Source: Streptomyces corallincola
Lineage (GTDB): Bacteria; Actinomycetota; Actinomycetes; Streptomycetales; Streptomycetaceae
Direction of reading: 5' to 3'
NCBI RefSeq assembly: GCF_019104725.1
Contig: NZ_JAHRXF010000002.1
Coordinates: 1 to 64,000 of the forward strand
Length of the DNA: 64,000 nt
The notes under the pieces were generated by a model that saw only the letters and a program-made list of their open reading frames with translations, searched no databases and was not told where the DNA came from. Shown here piece after piece: positions 16,316-24,830 of the stretch (its first letter is position 1; every line of letters begins with the position of its first letter). The position numbers and the translations under genes were made by a program.

Positions 16316-18472
16316 ATGTCCCACGACGGCGTCGGCCTGCGCGCTGTGATGCGCTCGGTCGCCTTCCTCACCGCTGGCGTTCTCGCGGTGCCCCTTCTCA
16401 GCGGCTGCGGCGCGGACGAGAAGCCCAGCCGCCCGCTGGCCGCGCAGGACATCGACCTGGTGAGCCGGGACAAGGTCGCCGAGGGCGGCACACTGAAGTG
16501 GGCGGTGGACGCCGTACCGGAGACGCTGAACGTCTACCAGGCGGACGCCGACGAGGGCACCACCCGGGTCGCGCAGGCCGTACTGCCGTCGATGTTCCGG
16601 CTCGACACGAACGGCCGCCCGGTGGCGAACCCCGCCTACCTGGAGTCCGCGAAGGTCATCGGCACCGAACCGCGCCAGGTCGTGCTGTACAAGCTGAACC
16701 AGCAGGCCGTCTGGAGCGACGGACGCGAGATCGGCGCCGCCGACTTCGTCGCCCAGTGGCGGGCCCTGTCCGGCAAGGACAGCGCGTACTGGACCGCCCG
16801 CAACGCCGGGTACGACCGCATCGAGAAGATCGAGCGGGGCGCGAACGACCTGGAGGTGCGGGTCACGTTCTCGCGGCCGTACGCCGACTGGAAGTCGCTG
16901 TTCTCCCCGCTGTACCCGAAGGACGTCATGGGCACCCCGGACGCCTTCAACGACGGCGCCCGCCGCAAGCTGGCCGTCACCGCCGGGCCGTTCAAGCTGG
17001 ACAAGGTGGACACGGCCGCCAAGGACGTCGTCCTCACCCGCAACCCGCGCTGGTGGGGCGAGCCCGCCAAGCTGAGCGAGATCGTGCTGCACTCGGTGGG
17101 CCGCGACAAGCGGGCCGCCGCCCTCGCGGACGGCACCGTGGACCTCGCGGACATCGACCCCGCCGAGGCCGAGCGGATCAGGCTCGCGGCCACCGGCGAC
17201 AGCGGCACCCCGTTCCAGGGGTCCGGCAAGACCTCGGTGAAGAAGCTGCGCGCCTGGGCGCTGGAGCACGGCTTCCCGGAGAAGAAGGTGAAGGTCGGCG
17301 AGAAGAAGCTGAACCGGGCCGTCACCCAGTACCTCGACCAGCAGGAGAAGCTCCAGGGCTTCGAGGTCCGCAAGTCGCTGGAGCCCGCGTACACCCAGCT
17401 CGCCCTGAACGGTTCCGACGGGGTGCTCGCGGACGAGCGGGTCCGCCGGGCCGTGGCCCGCGCGCTGGACCGCGAGGAGCTGGCCAAGCTCGTCCTCACC
17501 CCGCTCGGCCTGCCCGCCGTACCGGTCGGCAGCCACCTCGCGCTCTCCGGGCAGGACGCGTACACCGACAACAGCGGGGCCCTCGGCGCGCAGGACACCA
17601 AGGAGGCGCAGGCGCTGCTGACCGACGCCGGGTGGGTGGCCGGGGGGCCGGTGAAGGAGCAGAAGAAGGGCGAGAAGGCCGCCGGGCCGGAGCACGGCAA
17701 GGACGGTGACGAGGACGCGTCCGACGGCGGCAAGGAAGGCGAGTACATCGTCGGCGAGGACGACAAGAACGGCCACGACCACGCGCCCGGCGACGAGGGC
17801 GGCAAGCACCTCGCGCAGGACGGCGGCCGACAGTACTCCGGCGGCGCCCCCGGCGCGTACGCCCCGAAGGGCACCGCCGCCCCGGCGGGCGCGGTCGCGG
17901 GGCCGCTCGCCAAGAACGGCAAGGCGCTGGCGCTGCGCTTCGTGCTCCCCTCCGGGCCGGGCTCCGAGACGCTGAACACGGTCGCCCTGCGGATCTCCGC
18001 GATGCTGGAGAAGGTCGGCATCTCCACCACGGTCACCAAGGTGTCCGACGCCAGCTACTTCAAGGACCACATCGCCTCCGGCGACTTCGACCTCGCGCTG
18101 TACTCCTGGCCGGGGTCCGCCTTCCCCGCCACCGACGCCCGGCCGATCTACGCCAAGCCGGTCGCCGCCGCCGACGGTTCCGTCAACGTCGAGCAGAACT
18201 TCACCCGCGTCGGCACCGACCAGGTCGATCAGCTCTTCGACCAGGCCGGGACCACGCTGGACGAGGGCGCGGCCCGCGAGCTGATCCGCAAGGCCGACTC
18301 CCGTATCTGGGCCACCGCCGGTTCCATCCCGCTCTACCAGCGTCCCCAGCTGGTCGGCACGCGGAAGAACCTGGTCAACGCGGGTGCCTTCGGGTTCCAG
18401 ACGCCCGTCTTCGAGGACATGGGCTTCTTGCGCAAGGGCGCGAGCGTCGCCCCGAGCCCGTCGAAGAGCTGA
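16316..18472 (+). CDS. ABC transporter substrate-binding lipoprotein (SBP_bac_5)
   Basis: 718-residue extracellular solute-binding protein, family 5 (oligopeptide/dipeptide binding). A signal peptide ends in a lipobox LLSGCG (Cys near residue 32). The SBP_bac_5 signature region is AVWSDGREIGAADFVAQW, with later GPFKLDKVDTAAKDVVLTRNPRWWG. A hydrophilic insert of about 90 residues (about 440-530, rich in K, E, D, G and H) sits between the halves, in genomic 17645-17925. No permease or ATPase follows, so it must share a transporter, perhaps one of the Opp systems further on. The ATG at 16316 is preceded by GGAGGT. Confidence 0.85.
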   Translation: MSHDGVGLRAVMRSVAFLTAGVLAVPLLSGCGADEKPSRPLAAQDIDLVSRDKVAEGGTLKWAVDAVPETLNVYQADADEGTTRVAQAVLPSMFRLDTNGRPVANPAYLESAKVIGTEPRQVVLYKLNQQAVWSDGREIGAADFVAQWRALSGKDSAYWTARNAGYDRIEKIERGANDLEVRVTFSRPYADWKSLFSPLYPKDVMGTPDAFNDGARRKLAVTAGPFKLDKVDTAAKDVVLTRNPRWWGEPAKLSEIVLHSVGRDKRAAALADGTVDLADIDPAEAERIRLAATGDSGTPFQGSGKTSVKKLRAWALEHGFPEKKVKVGEKKLNRAVTQYLDQQEKLQGFEVRKSLEPAYTQLALNGSDGVLADERVRRAVARALDREELAKLVLTPLGLPAVPVGSHLALSGQDAYTDNSGALGAQDTKEAQALLTDAGWVAGGPVKEQKKGEKAAGPEHGKDGDEDASDGGKEGEYIVGEDDKNGHDHAPGDEGGKHLAQDGGRQYSGGAPGAYAPKGTAAPAGAVAGPLAKNGKALALRFVLPSGPGSETLNTVALRISAMLEKVGISTTVTKVSDASYFKDHIASGDFDLALYSWPGSAFPATDARPIYAKPVAAADGSVNVEQNFTRVGTDQVDQLFDQAGTTLDEGAARELIRKADSRIWATAGSIPLYQRPQLVGTRKNLVNAGAFGFQTPVFEDMGFLRKGASVAPSPSKS

Positions 18473-18477
18473 CCGCC

Positions 18478-18504
18478 GGACGGCCGGGAGGACCCCGGCC
18501 GTCC
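18478..18504 (+). terminator. Terminator after the binding-protein gene
   Basis: GGACGGCCGGG and CCCGGCCGTCC form an 11-bp perfect stem with a five-base loop, starting 5 nt after the stop codon. Confidence 0.8.
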
Positions 18505-18514
18505 GCCGCCGCCC

Positions 18515-18548
18515 GTGGCCCCGGGGAGGCTCGTCCCCCCGGGGCCAC
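18515..18548 (+). terminator. Second hairpin before typA
   Basis: GTGGCCCCGGGG pairs with CCCCGGGGCCAC (12 bp, 10-nt loop). It may back up the first terminator or fold in the typA leader. Confidence 0.55.
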
Positions 18549-18650
18549 GTAACATGGGGTGAGGCCGTGGCATGTCAAGCCCGGCAGGGCCCCCGCGTCA
18601 CATCGGACGTACGCGATTGGCCTTCCTCAACACCGGGAGTACGCCGCACT

Positions 18651-20558
18651 ATGGCCACGCGCCACGACATCCGAAACGTCGCCATCGTCGCCCACGTCGA
18701 TCACGGCAAGACCACCATCGTTGACGGCATGCTGAAGCAGGCCGGGGCGTTCGCCGCCCACCAGCTCGACTCCGTCGATGACCGGGTGATGGACTCCAAC
18801 GACCTGGAGCGTGAGAAGGGCATCACGATCCTCGCCAAGAACACGGCGGTCAAGTACCACCCGAAGGACGGCGGGGACCCGATCACGATCAACATCATCG
18901 ACACCCCCGGCCACGCCGACTTCGGCGGTGAGGTCGAGCGCGGTCTGTCGATGGTGGACGGCGTCGTCCTGCTCGTGGACGCCTCCGAGGGACCGCTGCC
19001 GCAGACCCGCTTCGTGCTCCGCAAGGCGCTCCAGCAGCGGCTGCCCGTCATCCTCTGCATCAACAAGACGGACCGCCCCGACTCCCGGATCGACGAGGTC
19101 GTCAACGAGACGTACGACCTCTTCCTCGACCTGGACGCGGACGAGGAGCAGATCGAGTTCCCGATCGTCTACGCCTGCGGCCGGGACGGCGTCGCCTCGC
19201 TGACCAAGCCCGCCGACGGCACGGTCCCGACGGACTCCACCAGCCTGGAGCCGTTCTTCTCCACGATCCTGGAGCACATCCCGGCCCCCGTCTACGACGA
19301 GGCCGCCCCGCTCCAGGCGCACGTCACCAACCTGGACGCCGACAACTTCCTCGGCCGTATCGCGCTGCTCCGTGTCGAGCAGGGCGAGCTGCGCAAGGGC
19401 CAGACGGTCGCCTGGATCAAGCGCGACGGCTCGATCGCCAACGTGCGCATCACCGAGCTGATGATGACCGAGGCGCTGACCCGCAAGCCCGCCGAGAAGG
19501 CCGGTCCGGGTGACATCTGCGCGGTCGCCGGTATCCCGGAGATCATGATCGGCGAGACGCTGGCCGACCCGGAGAACCCGGTCGCGCTGCCGCTGATCAC
19601 GGTGGACGAGCCCGCGATCTCGATGGTCATCGGCACCAACACCTCCCCGCTGGTCGGCCGGGGTGCCACCGGCAAGGGCGCGGACGCCAAGGCCGTCGTC
19701 AAGGACCGCAAGGTGACCGCCCGTCAGGTCAAGGACCGCCTCGACCGCGAGCTGGTCGGCAACGTCTCGCTGCGCGTCCTGGACACCGAGCGTCCCGACG
19801 CCTGGGAGGTGCAGGGCCGCGGTGAGCTGGCGCTGGCCATCCTGGTCGAGCAGATGCGCCGCGAGGGCTTCGAGCTGACCATCGGCAAGCCGCAGGTCGT
19901 CACCCGTGAGGTGGACGGCAAGGTGCACGAGCCCGTCGAGCGCATGACGATCGACGTGCCCGAGGAGCACATGGGCGCCGTCACCCAGCTCATGGGCGTC
20001 CGCAAGGGCCGCATGGACAACATGTCCAACCACGGCTCCGGCTGGGTGCGCATGGAGTTCGTGGTGCCCTCGCGCGGTCTCATCGGCTTCCGTACCGAGT
20101 TCCTGACGCAGACCCGCGGCACCGGCATCGGCCACTCCATCCACGAGGGCCACGAGCCGTGGTTCGGCACGCTCCAGACCCGTAACAACGGCTCCCTGGT
20201 CGCCGACCGCTCCGGCGCCGTCACCGCGTTCGCCATGACGAACCTCCAGGAGCGCGGCGTGCTGTTCACCGACCCCGGCACCGAGGTGTACGAGGGCATG
20301 ATCGTCGGCGAGAACTCCCGCTCCGACGACATGGACGTCAACATCACCAAGGAGAAGAAGCTCACCAACATGCGCTCCTCCTCCGCCGACTCCTTCGAGG
20401 CGATCGTCCCGCCGCGCAAGCTGTCGCTGGAGCAGTCCCTGGAGTTCTGCCGCGACGACGAGTGCGTCGAGGTGACCCCGGAGGCCGTCCGCATCCGCAA
20501 GGTGAACCTGGACGGCCGCGAGCGCGCCCGTGCGGCCAGCCGGGCGAAGAACGGCTGA
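18651..20558 (+). CDS. typA: Ribosome-binding translational GTPase TypA/BipA
   Basis: 635-residue translational GTPase that binds the ribosome and assists 50S assembly and growth under stress. G motifs are clear: G1 AHVDHGKTTIVD (about residue 14), switch I EREKGITILAKN, G3 DTPGHADFGGEV and G4 INKTDRPD. Domain II, the EF-G-like domains III and V, and the TypA-specific C-terminal domain (GMIVGENSRSDDMDVNITKE, ending RARAASRAKNG) follow. The ATG at 18651 fits the family start MATRHDIRNVAI. It is monocistronic, with a strong terminator after it. Confidence 0.96.
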   Translation: MATRHDIRNVAIVAHVDHGKTTIVDGMLKQAGAFAAHQLDSVDDRVMDSNDLEREKGITILAKNTAVKYHPKDGGDPITINIIDTPGHADFGGEVERGLSMVDGVVLLVDASEGPLPQTRFVLRKALQQRLPVILCINKTDRPDSRIDEVVNETYDLFLDLDADEEQIEFPIVYACGRDGVASLTKPADGTVPTDSTSLEPFFSTILEHIPAPVYDEAAPLQAHVTNLDADNFLGRIALLRVEQGELRKGQTVAWIKRDGSIANVRITELMMTEALTRKPAEKAGPGDICAVAGIPEIMIGETLADPENPVALPLITVDEPAISMVIGTNTSPLVGRGATGKGADAKAVVKDRKVTARQVKDRLDRELVGNVSLRVLDTERPDAWEVQGRGELALAILVEQMRREGFELTIGKPQVVTREVDGKVHEPVERMTIDVPEEHMGAVTQLMGVRKGRMDNMSNHGSGWVRMEFVVPSRGLIGFRTEFLTQTRGTGIGHSIHEGHEPWFGTLQTRNNGSLVADRSGAVTAFAMTNLQERGVLFTDPGTEVYEGMIVGENSRSDDMDVNITKEKKLTNMRSSSADSFEAIVPPRKLSLEQSLEFCRDDECVEVTPEAVRIRKVNLDGRERARAASRAKNG

Positions 20559-20584
20559 CACGGCCTGCCGTGGCCTGACGGCAG

Positions 20585-20619
20585 CGGGCCGGGCACTCCC
20601 TGACGGAGTGCCCGGCCCG
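20585..20619 (+). terminator. Terminator of typA
   Basis: CGGGCCGGGCACTCC and GGAGTGCCCGGCCCG form a perfect 15-bp stem with a five-base loop, followed by TTCG, 27 nt after the stop codon. Confidence 0.85.
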
Positions 20620-20864
20620 TTCGCTGCCCCGCGTCCGTGACACCCGGAGTCCCGTATGTCCCCGCCGTGAGCGGAGGTTTCCGCTCGGGGACCGAGGGAT
20701 GACCCTACGATGCGCCGCCGGACCCCCATGCCGGCGTGGCCGCCACTACTGTGCCGTTCGACCCGTGCCCGTCCGTCCCGACGGGGCGGCGGTGCCCGGC
20801 GGGCATGGCGAAGCGCCCCCGTATGGCAGGCACTGTAATCGCAAGTGGTTAATCAAACTCCCGT

Positions 20865-20956
20865 GTCCGGAATACGGACGGCTCACGCCGATAGATGTGT
20901 AACAAGTCCGTTTCGGAGGGATCTTTCTGCAAACCCTTTGTCCGGATTTCGGGACA
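20865..20956. promoter_or_regulatory. Three related dyads upstream of the first peptide transporter
   Basis: The 560-bp gap 20620-21179 has no convincing gene. It contains three similar inverted repeats: GTCCG-GAATA-CGGAC (20865-20879), GTCCGTTTCGGA (20906-20917) and TGTCC-GGATTTCG-GGACA (20939-20956). They share a GTCCG half and a C/T/A-rich centre and lie about 40 and 33 bp apart. I infer a multi-site operator for the downstream operon. The regulator is unknown. Confidence 0.45.
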
Positions 20957-21179
20957 TCTGCGCGACAGGTGTGATCGAACCGAGACCTATGGGGTGTGGT
21001 TCCACGCTTCGCTCATGGCAGATAGTTAGGCGCGTAGAGCTCGGACGAACGGGTCATCCGCCGGCGGATGGTTCCCGACTCACGAGCGCGGGGGCACTCG
21101 ACTCTTTCCGGCACCGGTGACGGTGCCATGTCCTGTGCTCCTCCATGCGGTGAACCATTGGACTCATGAGGAGGAACCC

Positions 21180-22811
21180 ATGCGCGGTGCGAAGAGCGCC
21201 AAGTGGGTCGCGATAGCCGGGGTTGTGGCGCTGGCAGCTACCGCCTGTGGTGGGAACAGCTCGTCGGGCAATGACGGCAAGGCGAAGGCCGTTGACCCCA
21301 GCGGGGTCTTCAGCTACCAGAGCAACGAGCCCCAGCACCCGATCCAGCCGGCCAACGTGATGGAGACCGGTGGTGGCCGTATCACCGACGCCCTCTTCAG
21401 TGGTCTGGCCGACTACAACCCCAAGTCGGGCAAGCTCGAGAACCTGGTCGCCCAGTCCATCGAGCAGAACGGTCCCAGCGACTACACGATCAAGGTGAAG
21501 AAGGGCTGGACGTTCCACAACGGCGAGCCGGTCACCGCGCACTCCTTCGTCGATGCCTGGAACTGGGGCGCCGACACCAAGAACGCGCAGCAGAACGCGT
21601 CCTGGTTCTCCGACATCCAGGGCTACAGCGACGTTCACCCGGACAAGGGTTCGCCCAAGACCGACAAGATGTCCGGTCTCACGACCCCGGACGACTACAC
21701 CATCAAGGTGAAGCTCGCCAACCCGGCGCCGTACTGGACCTACAAGCTGGGTTACAGCGCGTTCTACCCGCTGCCCAAGGCCTTCTACTCCGACCCGAAG
21801 AAGTACGGTCAGGAGCCCGTCGGCAACGGCCCGTACGAGTTCGTGAAGTGGAACCACAACAAGGACTTCCTCACGAAGACGTACGCCAAGTACGCGGGGC
21901 CGAAGCCGAAGAACGGCGGCATCGACTTCAAGTTCTACACGACGTCCGAGGCGGCCTACCAGGACGCGGTCTCGAACAACCTGGACGTGCTCGACCAGGT
22001 CGCTCCGACCGACATGGCCAAGTACCACCAGGACCTCGGCAAGCGCGCGGTGGACGCCCCGCAGAACGCGATCCAGACCATCGCGGTCGCCGAGTACGCC
22101 CCGGCCATCAAGAACGTGAAGGACCACGCGAAGTTCATCGAGGGCCTCTCGATGGCCATCGACCGTGCCACCATCACCAAGACGGTGCTCGCCGGTTCCC
22201 GTACCCCGGCCACCGGCTTCGTGCCGCCGGCCGTGGACGGTTACAAGGCCAACGCCTGTGGCGAAGCCTGCTCGTACAACCCGGCCAAGGCCAAGCAGCT
22301 CGTGCAGGAGGCCGACGGCGCCAACGCGTCGATCTCGATCCTCTACAACGCCGACGGTGGCCACAAGGAATGGGTGACGGCCGTCTGCGCCAACATCACC
22401 CAGAACACCGGCGTCAAGTGCGACGGGGACGCGAAGGCCGACTTCAAGACGGCCCTCGATGTCCGTACCAAGAAGAAGGTCCAGAGCCTCTACCGCTCCG
22501 GCTGGGTGCAGGACTACCCGCTGAACGCCAACTTCCTGAAGGACCTGTACGGTTCCACGGCGGCGGGCAACGAGGGCGGCTACTCCAACAAGGACTTCGA
22601 CAAGCTCGCTGCCAAGGCTGACAAGGCGGCCACGCTGGAAGAGTCGGTGAAGCTGTACCAGGAGGCCGAGGCCGCCCTGTACAAGGACATGCCGGCGATC
22701 CCGCTCTGGTACTACAAGACGAACGCGGGTTACTCCGAGAACGTCACGAACGTCAGCTACGACACCTTCGGCAAGCCGGTCTTCACCGACGTCGAGGTCT
22801 ACAAGAAGTAA
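21180..22811 (+). CDS. Oligopeptide-binding lipoprotein (Opp system 1)
   Basis: 543-residue family 5 solute-binding protein, the extracellular receptor of a peptide importer. Signal peptide with lipobox LAATACGG (Cys near residue 23) for lipid anchoring. Hallmarks: TIKVKKGWTFHNGEPVTAHS, VGNGPYEFVKWNHNKDF, RSGWVQDYPLNANFLKDL and AIPLWYYKTNAGYS near the end. The ATG at 21180 has GAGGAGG 6 nt upstream. It is the first gene of a five-gene operon but is separated from the permeases by a hairpin, which would allow more binding protein than transporter. By position it may correspond to a bldK-type operon, but I cannot assign it. Confidence 0.9.
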   Translation: MRGAKSAKWVAIAGVVALAATACGGNSSSGNDGKAKAVDPSGVFSYQSNEPQHPIQPANVMETGGGRITDALFSGLADYNPKSGKLENLVAQSIEQNGPSDYTIKVKKGWTFHNGEPVTAHSFVDAWNWGADTKNAQQNASWFSDIQGYSDVHPDKGSPKTDKMSGLTTPDDYTIKVKLANPAPYWTYKLGYSAFYPLPKAFYSDPKKYGQEPVGNGPYEFVKWNHNKDFLTKTYAKYAGPKPKNGGIDFKFYTTSEAAYQDAVSNNLDVLDQVAPTDMAKYHQDLGKRAVDAPQNAIQTIAVAEYAPAIKNVKDHAKFIEGLSMAIDRATITKTVLAGSRTPATGFVPPAVDGYKANACGEACSYNPAKAKQLVQEADGANASISILYNADGGHKEWVTAVCANITQNTGVKCDGDAKADFKTALDVRTKKKVQSLYRSGWVQDYPLNANFLKDLYGSTAAGNEGGYSNKDFDKLAAKADKAATLEESVKLYQEAEAALYKDMPAIPLWYYKTNAGYSENVTNVSYDTFGKPVFTDVEVYKK

Positions 22812-22836
22812 CAGGCCGCAACGGTCGTTTCACCGA

Positions 22837-22863
22837 GGCGCCCGCGGGAGACCCGCGGGCGCC
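22837..22863 (+). terminator. Intercistronic hairpin after the binding-protein gene
   Basis: GGCGCCCGCGGG and CCCGCGGGCGCC form a perfect 12-bp stem with a three-base loop in the 144-bp gap before the permease gene. It is likely an attenuator or mRNA-stabilising structure that makes the binding protein more abundant than the membrane parts. Confidence 0.65.
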
Positions 22864-22955
22864 CACCGTTCAAGAACCCGCTGGCCGGACCGACCACCCC
22901 CCACGCAGGAAGCGCGGCAGGGCCGGCCATCGCAGCGGCTGAAAATGGAGGCTCG

Positions 22956-23885
22956 ATGGGGCGCTACGTCGCGCGGCGACTGCTCCAGATGATCCCGGTG
23001 TTCATCGGGACCACTCTGCTCATCTTTCTGATGGTGTATTCCCTGCCCGGAGACCCTGTCCGGGCGCTGTGGGGCGACCGCCCCGTCGATCCCGTGGCCC
23101 TGAACCAGCTCCGGCACGAGTACTGGTTCGACCGGCCTGTGCTGCTGCAGTACTGGCACTACATCAGCAACGTCTTCACGGGGAACTTCGGGACGAGCTT
23201 CGTGACGGGACGCAAGGTCACGGACGTGATCGGCGAATCCTTCCCCGTCACCCTCCGGCTCGCGCTGGTCGCCTTCGCCATCGAGATCGTGATCGGTCTG
23301 GCTCTGGGCCTCCTCTCCGGCCTCAACCGCGGCAAGATCGCGGACAAGTTCGTGCTGGGGCTCACGCTCCTGCTGATCTCCGTCCCGGTCTTCGTCCTCG
23401 GCTACATCTTCCAGACGGTCTTCGGCAACCAGCTCGGCTGGGTGACGCCGACCGTCCAGGACTCCAACGACATCAGTCAGCTGATCCTGCCGGGCGTCGT
23501 ACTCGGATCGCTGTCCTTCGCGTACGTGGCGCGTCTCAGCCGCACCTCCATCGCCGAGAACATGCGCGCCGACTACATCCGCACCGCTGTGGCGAAGGGC
23601 CTGCCGCGTCGCCGTGTCATCGGGGTCCACCTGCTGCGCAACTCGCTGATCCCCGTGGTCACCTTCCTCGGCACCGACCTGGGCGCGCTCATGGGCGGCG
23701 CCATCGTCACCGAGGGCATCTTCAACGTGCATGGCATCGGCAACGAGCTCTACCGGTCGATCAACCAGTCCGACAACGCGACGGTGGTCGGCATCGTGAC
23801 CGTGCTCGTGATCATCTATCTGGTCACCAGCCTCGTCGTCGATCTCCTGTACGCCGCCCTGGACCCGAGGATCCGCTATGTCTGA
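22956..23885 (+). CDS. Peptide ABC transporter permease (OppB/DppB type, system 1)
   Basis: 309-residue inner membrane subunit. It opens MGRYVARRLLQMIPVFIGTT, the typical DppB N-terminus (BPD_transp_1_N). It has six predicted membrane segments and the EAA loop AYVARLSRTSIAENMRADYI followed by RTAVAKGLPRRRVIGVHLLRN. The final helix leads to DLLYAALDPRIRYV. ATG 22956 has GGAGG 6 nt upstream. Its last 8 bp overlap the next permease gene. It is closely similar to the permease at 35071-35994. Confidence 0.92.
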   Translation: MGRYVARRLLQMIPVFIGTTLLIFLMVYSLPGDPVRALWGDRPVDPVALNQLRHEYWFDRPVLLQYWHYISNVFTGNFGTSFVTGRKVTDVIGESFPVTLRLALVAFAIEIVIGLALGLLSGLNRGKIADKFVLGLTLLLISVPVFVLGYIFQTVFGNQLGWVTPTVQDSNDISQLILPGVVLGSLSFAYVARLSRTSIAENMRADYIRTAVAKGLPRRRVIGVHLLRNSLIPVVTFLGTDLGALMGGAIVTEGIFNVHGIGNELYRSINQSDNATVVGIVTVLVIIYLVTSLVVDLLYAALDPRIRYV

Positions 23886-24819
23886 GGCACTCACCACTGA
23901 AACCGCGCTGGAGGACAAAGTCGCCACCGAGGCGGCCCCCAACCCCTCCCAGGACAGGCCCCGCAGCCTCTGGTCCGACGCCTGGCGCGACCTGAGGCGC
24001 AACCCCGTCTTCGTGGTGTCGGGCCTCCTCATCCTGCTGTTGCTGGTGATCGCGGCCGTCCCCAGCCTGTTCACCTCCGTGGACCCGAAGTTCGCCGACC
24101 TGGCGCACCACTACCTGAAGCCGCCCAACTACAGCCACATAGGCCAGGCCGACTGGTTCGGCTATGACGGCCAAGGCCGCAGCGTCTACTCGCGCGTCCT
24201 CTACGGCGCTCGTGCGTCGATCATCGTCGGCGTGTGCACCACGTTCGGTGTGGCCGTGCTCGGTGCCCTGGTCGGCATGTTCGCCGGCTACTACGGCGGC
24301 TGGCTCGACTCGCTTCTCTCCCGTCTCACCGACGTGTTCTTCGGTGTGCCACTGCTTCTCGGCGCGATCGTCATCCTGAACGCCTTCACCCACCGCACCG
24401 TGTGGTCCGTGGTCGTGGCGATGGTGCTCCTGGGCTGGACGCAGATCGCCCGCGTGATGCGCGGCTCAGTGATCACCGTCAAGCAGCAGGACTTCGTCCA
24501 GGCGGCCCGCGCCCTCGGCGCCGGCACCGGGCGCATCCTGTTCCGGCACATCCTGCCGAACGCCGTCGCCCCGGTGATCGTCGTCTCCACCATCGCTCTC
24601 GGCGGCTACATCGCCACCGAGGCGACGCTCTCCTACCTCGGTATCGGTCTTCCGCCGAGTGCCGTGTCCTGGGGCAATGACATCTCGTCCGGCCAGACGG
24701 TCATCCGTACCGCGCCGCACGTGCTGTTCTTCCCCAGTGCCATGCTGAGCATCACCGTGCTCGCTTTCATCATGCTCGGCGACGCGGTTCGCGACGCCCT
24801 CGACCCGAAGCTGCGCTGA
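23878..24819 (+). CDS. Peptide ABC transporter permease (OppC/DppC type, system 1)
   Basis: 313-residue second permease. The N-terminal OppC_N region reads SLWSDAWRDLRRNPVFVVSG. Then DWFGYDGQGRSVYSRVLYGA precedes the transmembrane domain. The EAA loop is ARVMRGSVITVKQQDFVQAA with RALGAGTGRILFRHILPN, and it ends DALDPKLR. It starts at ATG 23878 inside the end of the upstream gene, so translation is coupled. An 11-bp gap separates it from the first ATPase gene. Confidence 0.92.
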   Translation: MSEALTTETALEDKVATEAAPNPSQDRPRSLWSDAWRDLRRNPVFVVSGLLILLLLVIAAVPSLFTSVDPKFADLAHHYLKPPNYSHIGQADWFGYDGQGRSVYSRVLYGARASIIVGVCTTFGVAVLGALVGMFAGYYGGWLDSLLSRLTDVFFGVPLLLGAIVILNAFTHRTVWSVVVAMVLLGWTQIARVMRGSVITVKQQDFVQAARALGAGTGRILFRHILPNAVAPVIVVSTIALGGYIATEATLSYLGIGLPPSAVSWGNDISSGQTVIRTAPHVLFFPSAMLSITVLAFIMLGDAVRDALDPKLR

Positions 24820-24830
24820 GGGAGGCGTAC

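Noticed and set aside
18627..20729. 700-codon minus-strand frame opposite typA
   Set aside because: Antisense shadow of a highly conserved gene; the translation is rich in V, D, L and H with no domain.
20699..21120. Short plus-strand frames in the gap before the first Opp operon
   Set aside because: No ribosome binding sites and no family character; the region looks regulatory, with three dyads.
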